A stretch of DNA of 64,000 bases from Strigamia acuminata. Taxonomy: Eukaryota; Arthropoda; Chilopoda; Geophilomorpha; Linotaeniidae. Positions 8,717 to 19,183 of this stretch are shown one piece after another; the stretch's first letter is position 1; every line of letters starts with the position of its first letter. Where the stretch lies: positions 62,567,369 to 62,631,368 of the forward strand of contig OX442314.1 in assembly GCA_949358305.1 (NCBI GenBank). Reading direction: 5' to 3'. The position numbers and the translations under genes were made by a program. The notes beneath the pieces are model-generated. The model saw nothing but the letters and a program-made list of their open reading frames with translations. It was not told where the DNA came from and did no database searches.

Positions 8717-8995
8717 TTTCTGGCTGTATGCTTTGTGTAGCCATGAATGATAACTCGTTATTATTGCCCTAATTTCTCGCTTCACCCCTCTAATCTCCTC
8801 AAATTGGTTATTTGGCTCAGCCAATCTGAGCACTTTTAAAGTAGCTTAGAGGCTATCAGTCGCTTATCCTTCTCGTTTTTGTCGTGGATTGCTTTAGTCT
8901 TATGATCGACATGGTCTCAGTCCCGGTCGAGCGAGTACGTAACTGCTTTTAAAACGAATACTTTTGGTTTTAGGGTTTTATCCCGACGGATTAAA
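8717..8995. other. Intergenic, no feature recognised
   Basis: No long frame, repeat or RNA gene is seen here. It may be flank or intron of the transporter pseudogene. Confidence 0.4.
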
Positions 8996-9012
8996 GGTTA
9001 GGTTAGGTTAGG
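8996..9012 (+). repeat. Short TTAGG-type telomeric repeat tract
   Basis: GGTTAGGTTAGGTTAGG is three and a half units of the arthropod-type telomere motif, directly at the truncated end of a non-LTR fragment. It is short enough to arise by chance. Confidence 0.45.
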
Positions 9013-9325
9013 ATCTTGTCCCAACTATTGCCCCGGTGGATTTCGCATCTCCATAAATAATGGATCACCAGACCGTTCAGGAAGTTCCAAAACTTCATCT
9101 TAATTGCGTCGATGTTCGGTGGTTTCTTGAAAATCACGTTGTCGTACGCATTGTACGTTACTGCATTTAGAGCTGTCTGTAGTTGAAGCAGGTCGTTTTC
9201 TTTGTACCGCTTAGTGCTTGAATTTTTTGTGTTGCACTCTTTGAGGTTGCAGCACGGACACGGCAGTTGGCAGACGTGAGCCCAGTCTTGTTGCCAGTTT
9301 TGCAGTTGGCTGTGCAAGAACGACT
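9003..9325 (-). pseudogene. Non-LTR retrotransposon-type C-terminal fragment
   Basis: The frame reads into CPCCNLKECN and then FKKPPNIDAIKMKFWNFLNG and VIHYLWRCEIHRGN. The FWNFL...IHYLWR(A)RCEIHR block recurs at 25158-25440 and looks like the C-terminal tail of LINE reverse-transcriptase proteins. Family assignment is tentative. The right end joins the two-knuckle fragment at 9651 once the MITE is ignored. Confidence 0.5.
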
Positions 9326-9327
9326 TA

Positions 9328-9648
9328 CCGTACTGCCTCGATTTAACGCCGGGGCGTTTATTCATTTTTTCTAGTTGACCCCCCCGGCGTTCATTCAAAG
9401 CCCGGCGATTATTCGCGCCGGGCGTCTAACCGAAAAAAAAAATTGGAAAGCCACTCATTGCTAGCTATTCTTCGATGTTTCGACCAAAAGACCTCTCAAA
9501 ACGTTTAAAAAACGTTTCAACCCGGCGTTTAAACAAACCCGGCGTTCATTTAAGGCCGGCGTTTATTGCCATTTCGTCCTCAGTTTGCCCGGCGCTTAAT
9601 CAGGAGCCGGCGCTTAGATACGACCGGCGTTAAATCGAGGCAGTACGG
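9328..9648. mobile_element. 321-bp MITE with 25-bp terminal inverted repeats and TA duplication
   Basis: The ends are inverted copies starting CCGTACTGCCTCGATTTAAC. TA flanks both sides (9326-9327 and 9649-9650). A paralogue at 27700-27740 lacks the insert, so both boundaries are fixed by an empty site. Inside are about ten variants of CCGGCGTTTA. TA duplication fits Tc1/mariner or ISL2EU-type transposases. No transposase is encoded. Confidence 0.85.
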
Positions 9649-9650
9649 TA

Positions 9651-9815
9651 TGTGGCCAATTTCTTTACAATTGTAACATTTTGTTTTTGGGCAGACCGAA
9701 GCGTAGAGGTCGGTCGTGTCGCATTTTGGGCAGTAGATCAGGTGGCCAGAAAAATCCCCAATTTCGATTTTGCTAGGCAAATTGTTGCTGGTAATCAACA
9801 CGATAATGTTTCCAT
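9651..9815 (-). pseudogene. Two-zinc-knuckle (CCHC) protein fragment of a non-LTR element
   Basis: The product contains NLPSKIEIGDFSGHLIY, then CPKCDTTDLYASVC and CYNCKEIGH, homologous to the longer copy at 27649-28253. The spacing before the first knuckle is shortened relative to that copy. Two CCHC knuckles at the end of a small protein are typical of ORF1 of some LINEs. At about 9815 homology to the longer copy stops and an unrelated frame begins. Confidence 0.6.
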
Positions 9816-9946
9816 TGGTCGCACATTATTTATTCCTTTCAGAGTTCGGACAATTCTCTCATCCGTTCTGACCACAGGGGAAATGAGACCTGCTATTTTC
9901 CGACAGACTTCTTGTCTCTGTTCAGGTTTTAATTTAATGAAACGAC
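9816..9946 (-). pseudogene. Downstream part of exon C of the locus split by Gypsy-1
   Basis: An open minus-strand frame (KLKPEQRQEVCRKIAGLISP and more) runs from the Gypsy-1 left junction to about 9815. Excising Gypsy-1 with one copy of its CGAC duplication puts this frame in phase with the exon at 22628-22901. See that entry for function. Confidence 0.45.
9943..9946. repeat. Gypsy-1 target-site duplication (CGAC), left
   Basis: CGAC precedes the left LTR and follows the right LTR at 22628-22631. Confidence 0.7.
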
Positions 9947-10947
9947 TGTCACGGCCCGGCATTTACGCGCTTTGTAATCCTCACCTAATTGTTGTGTTGT
10001 GCGCGTTATTCCGTGTGTTTTCCACCATTGTTAAAACTCCTAATAAATCCCTAAACCTATTTGTGTTTGAATTTGAGTTTTGATTTGTCCTCATTTCCTA
10101 TTCATGTTTATCCCTTGAGTTGGTCTGGTGTGGCTCAATTCTGCCACATCAGACTAGTCTAAGTTGTGTATTTCCCACTGTTACCCCTCCTGATTTCGTT
10201 TAGTTTATCCTACCTAATTTAAATGTTTAGTCACTCGCGACTGACTCATCGCGATGATTATTCACGAGCGCGCCTGATTGGCTTACGCGTGCTTGACTCA
10301 TGGTTCTCCCCTCGTTTTCTGTGATGGACTTGGCCCAAGTTCACTTCTGAGCTATTTCAGCCAAGTCTGATCAGAAGGCGTAAGACCATGAGCTATCGTA
10401 AGTGCCTTAACTGGCCGTTGTGCATTTGGCGACTTTTCCTGTGTTAATTCGCAGTAACTCCATGCCACGTAATTGTGCATGTTTGAGTATATACATTATC
10501 ATATCGCGTGTCTAAATTCCGCGTGTCATCTTTGATTCCTTTCCTTTCGATGTTCTTTTGTGTTTACACGACGTCTTATGCCGCTGACGTGCCTCTGGAC
10601 TAGAAATTAGATTCAAGTAGCTAATGAGTTGTCTATTTCGTCTTTTGCGCGCGATTAGTGCGCGCTTGCTCGGTCTGGCCGCTCCGCCATTAGGGGTCCC
10701 TGCCAGATTAGCTTAAGCCACGTTTGCGTTGTTAAGTCCGCACGTGAGCATTACTTCTTCCATTTTTAAGGCTCCAACAAACCCGGTAAAATTTGTGAAA
10801 TGATCGAATAGGGGAATAAGCTTGCCGCCACCCTCCAGGCTGCTTATTGTTGCCCGGGCCCTTATTCGGGACCAGGCTCTCCCAGTATCGTAACTGGTGC
10901 GCCTTTCAAACGCGGTTTCCAATACCAGAAACAACCGGTTCATGACA
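9947..10947 (+). repeat. Gypsy-1 5' LTR
   Basis: TGTCACGGCCCGG...GGTTCATGACA. It differs from the right LTR at one position seen (gcagtAact here, gcagtCact there). The 15 bases after it (10948-10962) also match those after the right LTR. Confidence 0.92.
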
Positions 10948-11062
10948 CGACTAACGAAGGGAAGGTTTCAGAGTAACTAACTCTTCATAGTACTCGCGTA
11001 TCGTTTAATTACGGTGCGCATCATTTGCAGTGAGCTGCTATTACCCTTATTATCTCGCTAAC

Positions 11063-13051
11063 ATGGCGAATAAGGAAGAAACTCCCGAGAAAAAGAGAGG
11101 GATGTTTGCTGACCTCATAGATCGTTGGGATCCTGTGCGTTTACGCGAGGAGAGACAGCGACGCGAGGGAGCAGAGCGAATGCGCGGTCTGAGACCGGGC
11201 GCTCTTCGTGGGATGCTGGAGGAAATACCAACAGATTCCACTGACCAGCCTGGCTCTATGGAAAGAGATATAAACCCCATTTTGGAGGGGCCGATAAGCG
11301 TGCATACAGTAACTCCGGCCAGCGCTATAGCTGAGTTGGAAGTACCAGCGCGTTTGCAAAACATTGCTTCGGCTCCAACAAGAGATGAACCAGAAGCGCC
11401 ACCGGAGGTGCCTGGTTTGGGGGCTTATCTCCATGATATGGAGGTGGCCATTTCCGCAAGACTGGATCGGGCCATAAATGCACAATTGCATGGTTGGGCC
11501 GAGGATACGGTCGAACGTGTAAGGAAAGTGGTGGAGGACTGTGCTGCTCGACAACCGCCGTTGGCGGCTGGAATTCCATTAATTCCGCCGCCACAGGAAC
11601 TTCATATCCTCCTGGGCGTGTCGGGGCAGACGGTTCCCCAAATCATACCTCGTTCCACTGGAGACGCGTCTGTAATTCTAACGCCAAGTGAGATAATTTT
11701 GGGTGGGGCCCGTGCAGCACCCGCTGTGCAGGGGAGAATCCATGTGCAGTCTCGTGAAGTGGATCCAGCCGTTATCCAAATTAACAGCGAAATAATGCGA
11801 TCAATAATTCGCAGTAAGGCATCGGTAGTGGGTGCACCGCCATCCATACCGTTGAGCCAGCTGGAAAGAGAGAGAAACTCTCAGAGTGGGCAGCGGCCAA
11901 GGCCTAATGTTCCGCTTCAGACTGGTGCTGTTTCACAAATACCTGTATTTCAACAGACAGGACAATTACCGCAACAGCAATGGCGGCAGCAACCACAACA
12001 GTTTGCTCGAACTTCCGGTATGAGGATGGGGAAGTTACCGGAGTTCGATGTGAGCAAGGGCGCCTATAACGCAGTGGATTTGTTTCTCACTCAACTGCGA
12101 GCCCATTTCTTTACTTCGGGAATGGCGGAGTCGGTGTACCTTGAGTATTATGTGCCTCAAGCTTTAAAAGGCGAGGCTCTGGACTGGTATATCGATTTGC
12201 TTCCGAAGCCTGAGTTTTGGGACGAGTTCGCGCATCTGTTTAAAGACGCGTTCTCTCTCACCGTTGCTGAAGCTACTGTCAATTTGGCGGAAAAGCGACA
12301 GGCGATGGGGGAGCCAACTGCGAAATTTTTGCGCGAGACTAATCGATTCCTACAGAAAACAGGGATAGTTGGGGACAGCCAAAAATGGGATATAGCCCAG
12401 CGACGACTGCAACCTGACGTTGCGGAAGTCATGCGTCAAATGGGCGTGTTAACCTTGTCGCAAGCCATTGTTAGGGGACAGCAAGCAGATAGCGAGCTGC
12501 AACTACGATCTCTCCATAAAAAAGATTTCGACCTGCACGGGGTTAAGCGAGGCCAAATGCCGGTTCCCCAGCATGCAGCTCAGACTAAGCAAGAAGCCGC
12601 CGTGAAGAAACCGGTTGAGGTGGTTAAGAACTCGACTCGACATTTTTTCACGCGCAATAAGGTTGCGGCCGTGATGGAAGTCTTGGGTGAATTAGAGGAA
12701 GGTGGCATGTTTGATGATGACAATCAAAGCGTAATGGCACAGACAGTCCGTAGTATCATGGCTGCGAAAACTGTGCCTATTGTTGGAACAGAGCCACCGG
12801 TGGAGACTGGAGAACCTCATGTCTGCAGTCAAAACAACTCTTTCGCTCAGGGCTCCGGCCCACCTAAGGACATTAAGTTGCCGCCCGGAGCGGAGTGGGC
12901 CAAAAACAGGCGCGATCGGTGGTACATGCGTGACATTAAATTGAACGCTCCGCTATGCCCGCACTGTTACAAACCCTGGGTCGTTCCGGGAAACGAGAGA
13001 GGGCCCCCACTGAAGTCCGACGCCAAAGTGGTGGACCCAAAGAAGAAGTAG
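11063..13051 (+). CDS. gag: Gypsy-1 Gag
   Basis: Start at ATG 11063 (MANKEETPEKKRG). An upstream GTG in frame at 11030 sits just after a CAG and is unlikely to be used. The 662-residue product has a charged N-terminus, a Pro/Gln-rich middle (QLPQQQWRQQPQQF) and a retrotransposon gag capsid-like region (ALKGEALDWYIDLLP, FKDAFSLTVAEATVN). It lacks a CCHC knuckle, having only a CPHC pair near the end. Gag forms the particle shell. The last 97 bases overlap pol in the -1 frame. Confidence 0.88.
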   Translation: MANKEETPEKKRGMFADLIDRWDPVRLREERQRREGAERMRGLRPGALRGMLEEIPTDSTDQPGSMERDINPILEGPISVHTVTPASAIAELEVPARLQNIASAPTRDEPEAPPEVPGLGAYLHDMEVAISARLDRAINAQLHGWAEDTVERVRKVVEDCAARQPPLAAGIPLIPPPQELHILLGVSGQTVPQIIPRSTGDASVILTPSEIILGGARAAPAVQGRIHVQSREVDPAVIQINSEIMRSIIRSKASVVGAPPSIPLSQLERERNSQSGQRPRPNVPLQTGAVSQIPVFQQTGQLPQQQWRQQPQQFARTSGMRMGKLPEFDVSKGAYNAVDLFLTQLRAHFFTSGMAESVYLEYYVPQALKGEALDWYIDLLPKPEFWDEFAHLFKDAFSLTVAEATVNLAEKRQAMGEPTAKFLRETNRFLQKTGIVGDSQKWDIAQRRLQPDVAEVMRQMGVLTLSQAIVRGQQADSELQLRSLHKKDFDLHGVKRGQMPVPQHAAQTKQEAAVKKPVEVVKNSTRHFFTRNKVAAVMEVLGELEEGGMFDDDNQSVMAQTVRSIMAAKTVPIVGTEPPVETGEPHVCSQNNSFAQGSGPPKDIKLPPGAEWAKNRRDRWYMRDIKLNAPLCPHCYKPWVVPGNERGPPLKSDAKVVDPKKK

Positions 13052-16000
13052 GTTTAACACCTAAAGCTGTGTCGGAACCACCGGAAGTGGAGCGCGTGTT
13101 GCCACCAAAATCTGTGTTGACCGCGCCTAATACTGACCCAATACTTCCGAAATTGACTTCATTCGTGATGATTTCTCCTAAAGAGAAAGATGTGTCCGAG
13201 GAGCCAAAAATTGAAATCGGGATTGGAGAAAGAGTACGACGTGATTCCCAATACGTGAAGATCGTCTGGAATGACATCCAATTTATTGCGCAGTTTGACT
13301 CTGGTGCTCAGACCTGCATCATGGCGCAAGATCTGTATGAAAAGCTGCATGAGAAGATGGGGGTGGAAATGGTTGTGTTGCACGAGACCATTCGCGTTGC
13401 CAATAATCAATTAGTTGAGGTTTTGGGTAGCGTGGAAATAACCGTGCGTGCTCCTCAAACTCTGATCTCTTTTGTGTGCTTGGTAATAGAGGACTCATCA
13501 GCGGACTTGCTGCTCGGACGAGATTTCTGTCGAGCGGTTGGGTTGTGTACAGACCATGGACTGAATTGCTGGTTCATAAGAGGTTCGGAGGAACGGCGTA
13601 GTTTCATGACTATGAGACAGGCGCTGGCCTCCGACCCGGTACTTTTGTTGCCACTAATCCCCGCCGCCCCAAAGATGGCAGTTCCTGCCCCGATTAGTGA
13701 TGTAAATTGTGTTTTGTTGAATCATCGCACATTGCCCGCCGAAACTTTTGAGTTACCGCATGACGATGCGCCATTCAGAGTTAAGGTGGTGGTTTCGCGT
13801 AAGACCGCGGAAGATAGGAGTTGGACATTTCTTTGGTCACCTCCGCGACGCGAAAAGTCGCGCAGAATTCCGCGATACACACGTGTCTACCGGAGGCCCA
13901 TGTGTTTTAGCCAGCTCCGACGTTCTAAACGGGTGCGCAGGGCTCGGAAGAGATTGTCGCGGTCTGCAGAGTCGTCCGTTCCGTCAGTTCCTCCCGATTC
14001 AGTTATTTCGGATGTGGAAGGGAAAGCTGTTTCCACTGGTGGACAGTTTTCTCCTACGACCAATTTTGTTGAATATCTGCCTTGTCCTGATCCGACTAAG
14101 TTGGACTGGATTTATGGGCAGTTATCAAATCAACTATCACCAAAACGCATCACTCATTTGATTGACGCGTTAAAACCCGTTTCAAACATCTTCAGAGAAG
14201 AAGTGGGGTTGTGCAATAACACTCTGTTTGAGGTTGATCTCAAACCTGACTTTAGGCCAATACACGTACCTGTTAGGCCGGTGAACCCAGCCAAGAAAGC
14301 TATAATTGATCAGTACATCGATCAAAAGCTGGCACAGGGTATTATTCGTCGCTCGAAGAGTGATTGTGCCGTGGCTCCTGTTGTCGTGCCTAAGAAAGAT
14401 GGCAGATGGAGGTGTGCCATGGACTTTCGCCCTATCAATGCGCAAACGATGCCCGACGTGTATCCCCTCCCAGATATTGATAACATCTTTTCATATTTGG
14501 GCGGGGCTAAGTGGTTCTCCATAATAGATGGACGTGAAGCGTTTCATCAGATCGGCGTTAGGCCAGGAGATGAACGTTTTCTCGCTTTTATCACGCATCG
14601 CGGACTCTACGAGTATGTCCGCATGCCTTTTGGACCAATAAATGGCCCCGCAACACTGCAACGCGCTATGAATCTTACGCTTGCGGAGTTTCTTTACAAA
14701 TGCGTCTTTGTTTACATCGACGACATTATTGTCTTTAGTAAAACATTTGAAGAACATGTAGAACATCTGAAGCAAGTTTTGACACTTCTTGACGCGGCAG
14801 GATTCACGATGAATGCCGGCAAGACAGAGTTGTGTAAGCGTAGCCTTGAAGTGTTGGGTCATATTGTTGAAGAAGGAAAGATTCGTCCTAATCCGAAAAA
14901 GACCAGCGCGATCCAATTATTTCCCGCGCCAACTAACGTAAAAGAGTTGCAGCGCTTTAAGGGCATGATTGGGTACTATTCTTCGTTTTTTCCGGGGTAC
15001 TCGAAGACTTGTGAAGTTTTCAGGCCCTTGATGAAGAAGAACGCGCCATGGAATTGGACGGATGGCTGTCAAGCAGCGTTCGAGTATCTGCGGGACCAAG
15101 TTGCAACGTCAACTTTGCAGCGGAGGTTTCCTGACTGGTCAAAGCCGTATATTCTGCAGACAGACGCGAGCTACTCAGGCTTGGGTGCTGCGTTGATGCA
15201 GTTGGATAATAACGGCATTCGTGTGCCAATTGCATTTGCTTCGCGCGCTTTAAATAGTGCGGAAAAGAATTATAATGTTACGGAGATCGAGTGTCTAGCT
15301 GCTGTTTGGGCAGTTAAGCGTTTCCGCAGTTACTTAGAACTTATGGATTTTTACCTTGAGAGCGATCACAAGTGTTTGAAATGGCTTTTTGCTCAGCGCG
15401 AACCAAAGGGCAGATTGGCTCGATGGATTCTGTCAATGTCAGACTTTCGGTTTACATTTCTGCATTGCAGTGGCACAAGTAATCGTGTCGCTGATGCGTT
15501 GAGCAGAGCTCCTGTAGATCCGGCCATTGAAATTGGCGATGATGATTGTCCGCTCGTAGATGATGCGACATATTGTGCGTTCTTTGACGATTTTGCAAGT
15601 TGGCCGACCATTGAAATGGTGGAGCTCGACGAGCATTTCGTGCCAAAACCATCTGGCTCAAGGATCGTTAATGCGGCCAAACTTCGTAAGAAGTTGCGTA
15701 TTCTTCAAAAGAAGCGCGAGTTTGAGGAGTTGGAACCGCTCGAGTTGTTTGGGGATTCTGACACCCGACCCCCCAAACCCCCCGGCCCCTCAAGGGGGGG
15801 TAGTGTGCCGGCCGACATGGAAAATGTCGTGTTCGATGCACACCAGCTCTCCGGTGTAACTACGCCTCCAGCTGCCTTGCCACCAAAGAGGTGTGTTGGG
15901 AGGCCGCGTAAGGTAATTGCGCCGCCGACTGACTTACCATTGAAGAGGCATGTTGGAAGGCCAAGAAAGGTCATTGTGGCTCCTACTGATCCTGTACCAA

Positions 16001-17811
16001 AAAGGAAAAGAGGGAGACCACCAAAACCCAAACGTAAAGTGGGAAGACCTAAAAAGGTTGTATCACCTGCAAGAAGTGAGCATTCGTCTTCACCAGCGTC
16101 ACCAGTTTCGAATGGAGGAAAATCTGGTAGCGAGCGATTTTTGAGTGACCATAGTTCCGACGAATATCGGACTACGGTGCCACCTTTGCCGACGCAACCA
16201 AATACGCGTTCGAGGCAGACTCAACAACCTTTGGACGGCCAAGTCTCGCCATACGAATCCGAAGATCTGGATGAGGATCGACCGGCTGAACATCCGGCTT
16301 ACGAGCTTTTGCCAACTCAGAAAAGAATGAGGGAAGTTCAGTTGGCTGACGCTTGGTCAAAAGGCATTATGCTGTATTTAGAATCACAACATTTGCCGCC
16401 TGACGAAGACGAGGCTGAGAAAATCAGAAAGCAATCTGTTGATATGGCTCTGTATCATGGGCTTCTGTGCAGGTATCCGCCAGTATCAGTTGGCCAGCGC
16501 GCTCAATCGCGTCGTATTTACTTGCCAGAGCCTTTGAGGCGAATTTATTTTCACTGCCTTCACTTCCCGCCAACTTCTGGCCACCTCGGAATTGAAAAGA
16601 CTATGATGCGTTTGAAAACGCGTGTTTTTTGGCCAGGGATGAAGAAAGATGTGGCGGAGTGGATTAAGGTATGCGGGCCATGCCAGAGAGCGAAAGTTGA
16701 ACGACGTTTGCCAATGGGGGAAATGGAAACGGCAAAACCACGCCGTCGTTTCAGAACCATTTACGTCGACTACTTTGGGAAAAAGTTGAAGTCTAGCCAG
16801 GGTAATTGCTACGCGTTCGTAATGGTTGACGCAGCTAGCAGATGGGTTGACGTTCGGCTTACTGAAAATGCGGATGTGCCAACTACCATCAGGCAAATTG
16901 AGAAATTTGTGCAACGATGGGCCTTTCCAAGGACTTTGATTAGTGACAATGCACCTACTTTTCGTTCTGCGCGTTTTTAAGCGCACTGTGCGGGAATGGG
17001 CATTGTGAACAAGTACATATCTGTATATCATCCGCAAGGGAACTTGGCGGAGCGCCTAAACCAGTCGCTGAAGACTTGCATTCTCGCGTACATCGACGAA
17101 CACGTGAACTGGGACCGTCATATCGGCTACTTCATTTTGGCCATTAATGCCAGCTATCAAACATCTCTGAAGTTCTCACCGTATATGATGATCGTGGGAC
17201 AGGAAGCGCGCTATCCGGGCGACCTCGACAGTGATACCGACGACGGAGATCCTCTTCCACCAGATGAGGCGAAGTATTTACATCGTTACATGCTACGCGT
17301 CGGAGCCGAGGCACGAAAGAACCTGGAGATCGCAAACCTGCGACACAAGCGATGGTACGACCGGAAACGACGGCCCCACGACTTCAAACCTGGCGACTGG
17401 GTGACACTGAAAAGCAGAATCTTGTCGTCAGCGGACAAGCAGGTCTCGGCAGGGTTTCAGCAGCGAACGGAAGGTATTTATATAATACACCGGATCATCG
17501 GGCCGAACACCGTGCTGTTAATGAAGGAAGATGGCAGCGTAACGCAGCCATATCACATCGTCGACTTACGACATTGGTACAGCGAGCCTGATGACAGCGC
17601 GAAGACACCAGCGGATGTTTTGGATCCTCCGGAAGTGCTGACCGCCGCTGGAAGTGAGCGCGTCCCCAGTTTCATCTCTAAAGCGGACATGGATGACATT
17701 CATCACCGAGTTGACAAATTTAGCGCGGAATCACGTGAGATTTGCATGAATTTTTATGCCGAGAACAGAGTTCGGCTGGATGATTGCGAACACGGAGAAA
17801 GTTCGTCATGA
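12955..17811 (+). pseudogene. pol: Gypsy-1 Pol: protease, RT, RNase H, AT-hooks, integrase; one in-frame stop
   Basis: The frame is -1 to gag and is reached at 13036-13042. Protease FDSGAQTC (Asp 115 counted from 12955), RT with YIDD at 587-590, RNase H (TDASYSGLGAAL, ESDHKCLKWLF), four GRP AT-hook cores at residues 982, 1001, 1020 and 1030, then integrase with the HHCC region (FWPGMKKDV...CGPCQRAK), first Asp in IYVDYFG, second in LISDNAP. A TAA at 16978-16980 interrupts the frame shortly after the second Asp. The same frame resumes at once, carries the glutamate of NLAERLNQ, and continues through a basic chromatin-facing tail to 17811. A single C-to-T change at a Gln codon would explain the stop. 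Confidence 0.9.
13036..13042 (+). promoter_or_regulatory. Programmed -1 frameshift heptamer CCCAAAG (Gypsy-1)
   Basis: C-CCA-AAG fits X-XXY-YYZ in the gag frame, nine bases before the gag stop TAG (13049-13051), and leads into the open pol frame. A short inverted repeat, TAGGT...ACCTA, follows at 13049-13063. Confidence 0.65.
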
Positions 17812-18800
17812 ACACCTTCTTTTTTCTGCTTTTAAAGTGTTTTTCGTGATTATTAATTTATTTTTTAGCATTAGTTGCATTTTTAGCTGAGTTTTGGTGT
17901 TTGTAGAATTTGTTTACATTGGAATGAGGGTGTTGTTGTGTTTTTTCGTGTATTTTTACTAATCTCTAGTTTTTGACTATTTATTACTAATTGTGGTTTT
18001 TTCGTCGACATTTCGGAAGGAGATGCGGAGTTAAAACTCTTTTCTTTTCCGTTCGAGATGGAGACGCGACCTGTTGTCGATTTATTTTGATTTTTGTGAG
18101 CGTTTGGTGTTGGTTTTCATGCTCGTTGTTGGTTGCGCGTGTGTGGTCTAGTTTACGACAGATGGCGCCGGAGTGTCTGGTGTCAGCTGACCGATGACCT
18201 CACTTTTCAATCAGTGTCTGGCAGCCATATTGTATTCGCGACTTAGCACAGTGCGCCTCGTGTCTTCGCGTCGCTGATATTTTCAACGCGAACCAAGCCA
18301 CAACTGAGCGTGGAAGTCCGCCAAAGCGCGTTTAATACGTTTGTAACATTAATTGTGAGTATTATTGTGATTTTCACTGAAAAATTGTAAATTTTGACCT
18401 ACTCGAGCAACATGTGTTTTTTCATAAGTGCAATGTTTTAGGGTTAAATTTTCCCCGAACGCGTACCGAGGTGTTAGAGCTGCTTTTTTGTTAATCTCTT
18501 GTCGGTATATCGCGTTAGTATTGTTCAGAATGCTTCGTTATTAATTGTCAAGGCGTATCTAATTGTTAGGAAAATTTAGTATTTTGGTTTAGTTTCACTT
18601 TTCAAAATGCAAGATGGCGACGCATCGCTTTGAAAATTTTCCATCAGGTCATGTGATGTCCGCCATCTTTAGTGGAGTACCCGTATGCGTGTAGATGGAC
18701 TTAGCCGATTTTTCGAGCTCGTGTATTTTGCAGTGATAAGTCTGCACGCGACCGCTATTTCCTGTTCGCGTTTGCTTCCTAATTTGATACGATAGTTACG
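17812..18800 (+). other. Gypsy-1 non-coding region between pol and ORF3
   Basis: T-rich sequence without a convincing gene. It includes several ATG-containing short frames and GCCATCTT-type motifs (about 18610 and 18660). Confidence 0.4.
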
Positions 18801-19058
18801 ATGAATTTTGTACATCTTTGTGAGGATTTTGTGCTGTTGATAGATGCATTAATTAATATTTTTTCCCCAATATTATATTTTTGTTTTGGGCTATTGCGCG
18901 TTTGTATCTCGTTGATTCTCATCGTGATTCCATTTCACGTGATTTGCTTTGCAATCTTTATTACTGCTGTTATTTTTAATTGCGAATACCTTTTTTGGTT
19001 AAGCTATGAATTGTTACGTGAACTTTATCGAGTAATTTTTTATAATCCGCGTTATTAA
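18801..19058 (+). CDS. Small hydrophobic frame in Gypsy-1 (85 codons)
   Basis: ATG at 18801 opens MNFVHLCEDFVLLIDALINI and continues with two to three hydrophobic stretches, ending in a basic tail (FYNPRY). It could be a small membrane protein, but T-rich DNA produces such frames by chance. No family is recognised. Confidence 0.3.
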   Translation: MNFVHLCEDFVLLIDALINIFSPILYFCFGLLRVCISLILIVIPFHVICFAIFITAVIFNCEYLFWLSYELLRELYRVIFYNPRY

Positions 19059-19183
19059 CCCATGTTTTTATTGTTGTATTTATTTGCTCTTGCTCGAGTG
19101 GTGTATTTTTTGTTGTTTGATTCTTTTATTGATTTTTTGATTTTTGCTTTTGTGACTGAATTTAGAAGTGATTTTCAATCGTC

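Noticed and set aside
10713-10943. Independent small gene on the minus strand
   Set aside because: It is LTR sequence of Gypsy-1, identical to the right LTR.
11050-15859. Minus-strand and alternative-frame ORFs of 60-180 codons across Gypsy-1 gag and pol
   Set aside because: They overlap strongly supported plus-strand coding sequence and have no family resemblance; they are shadow frames.
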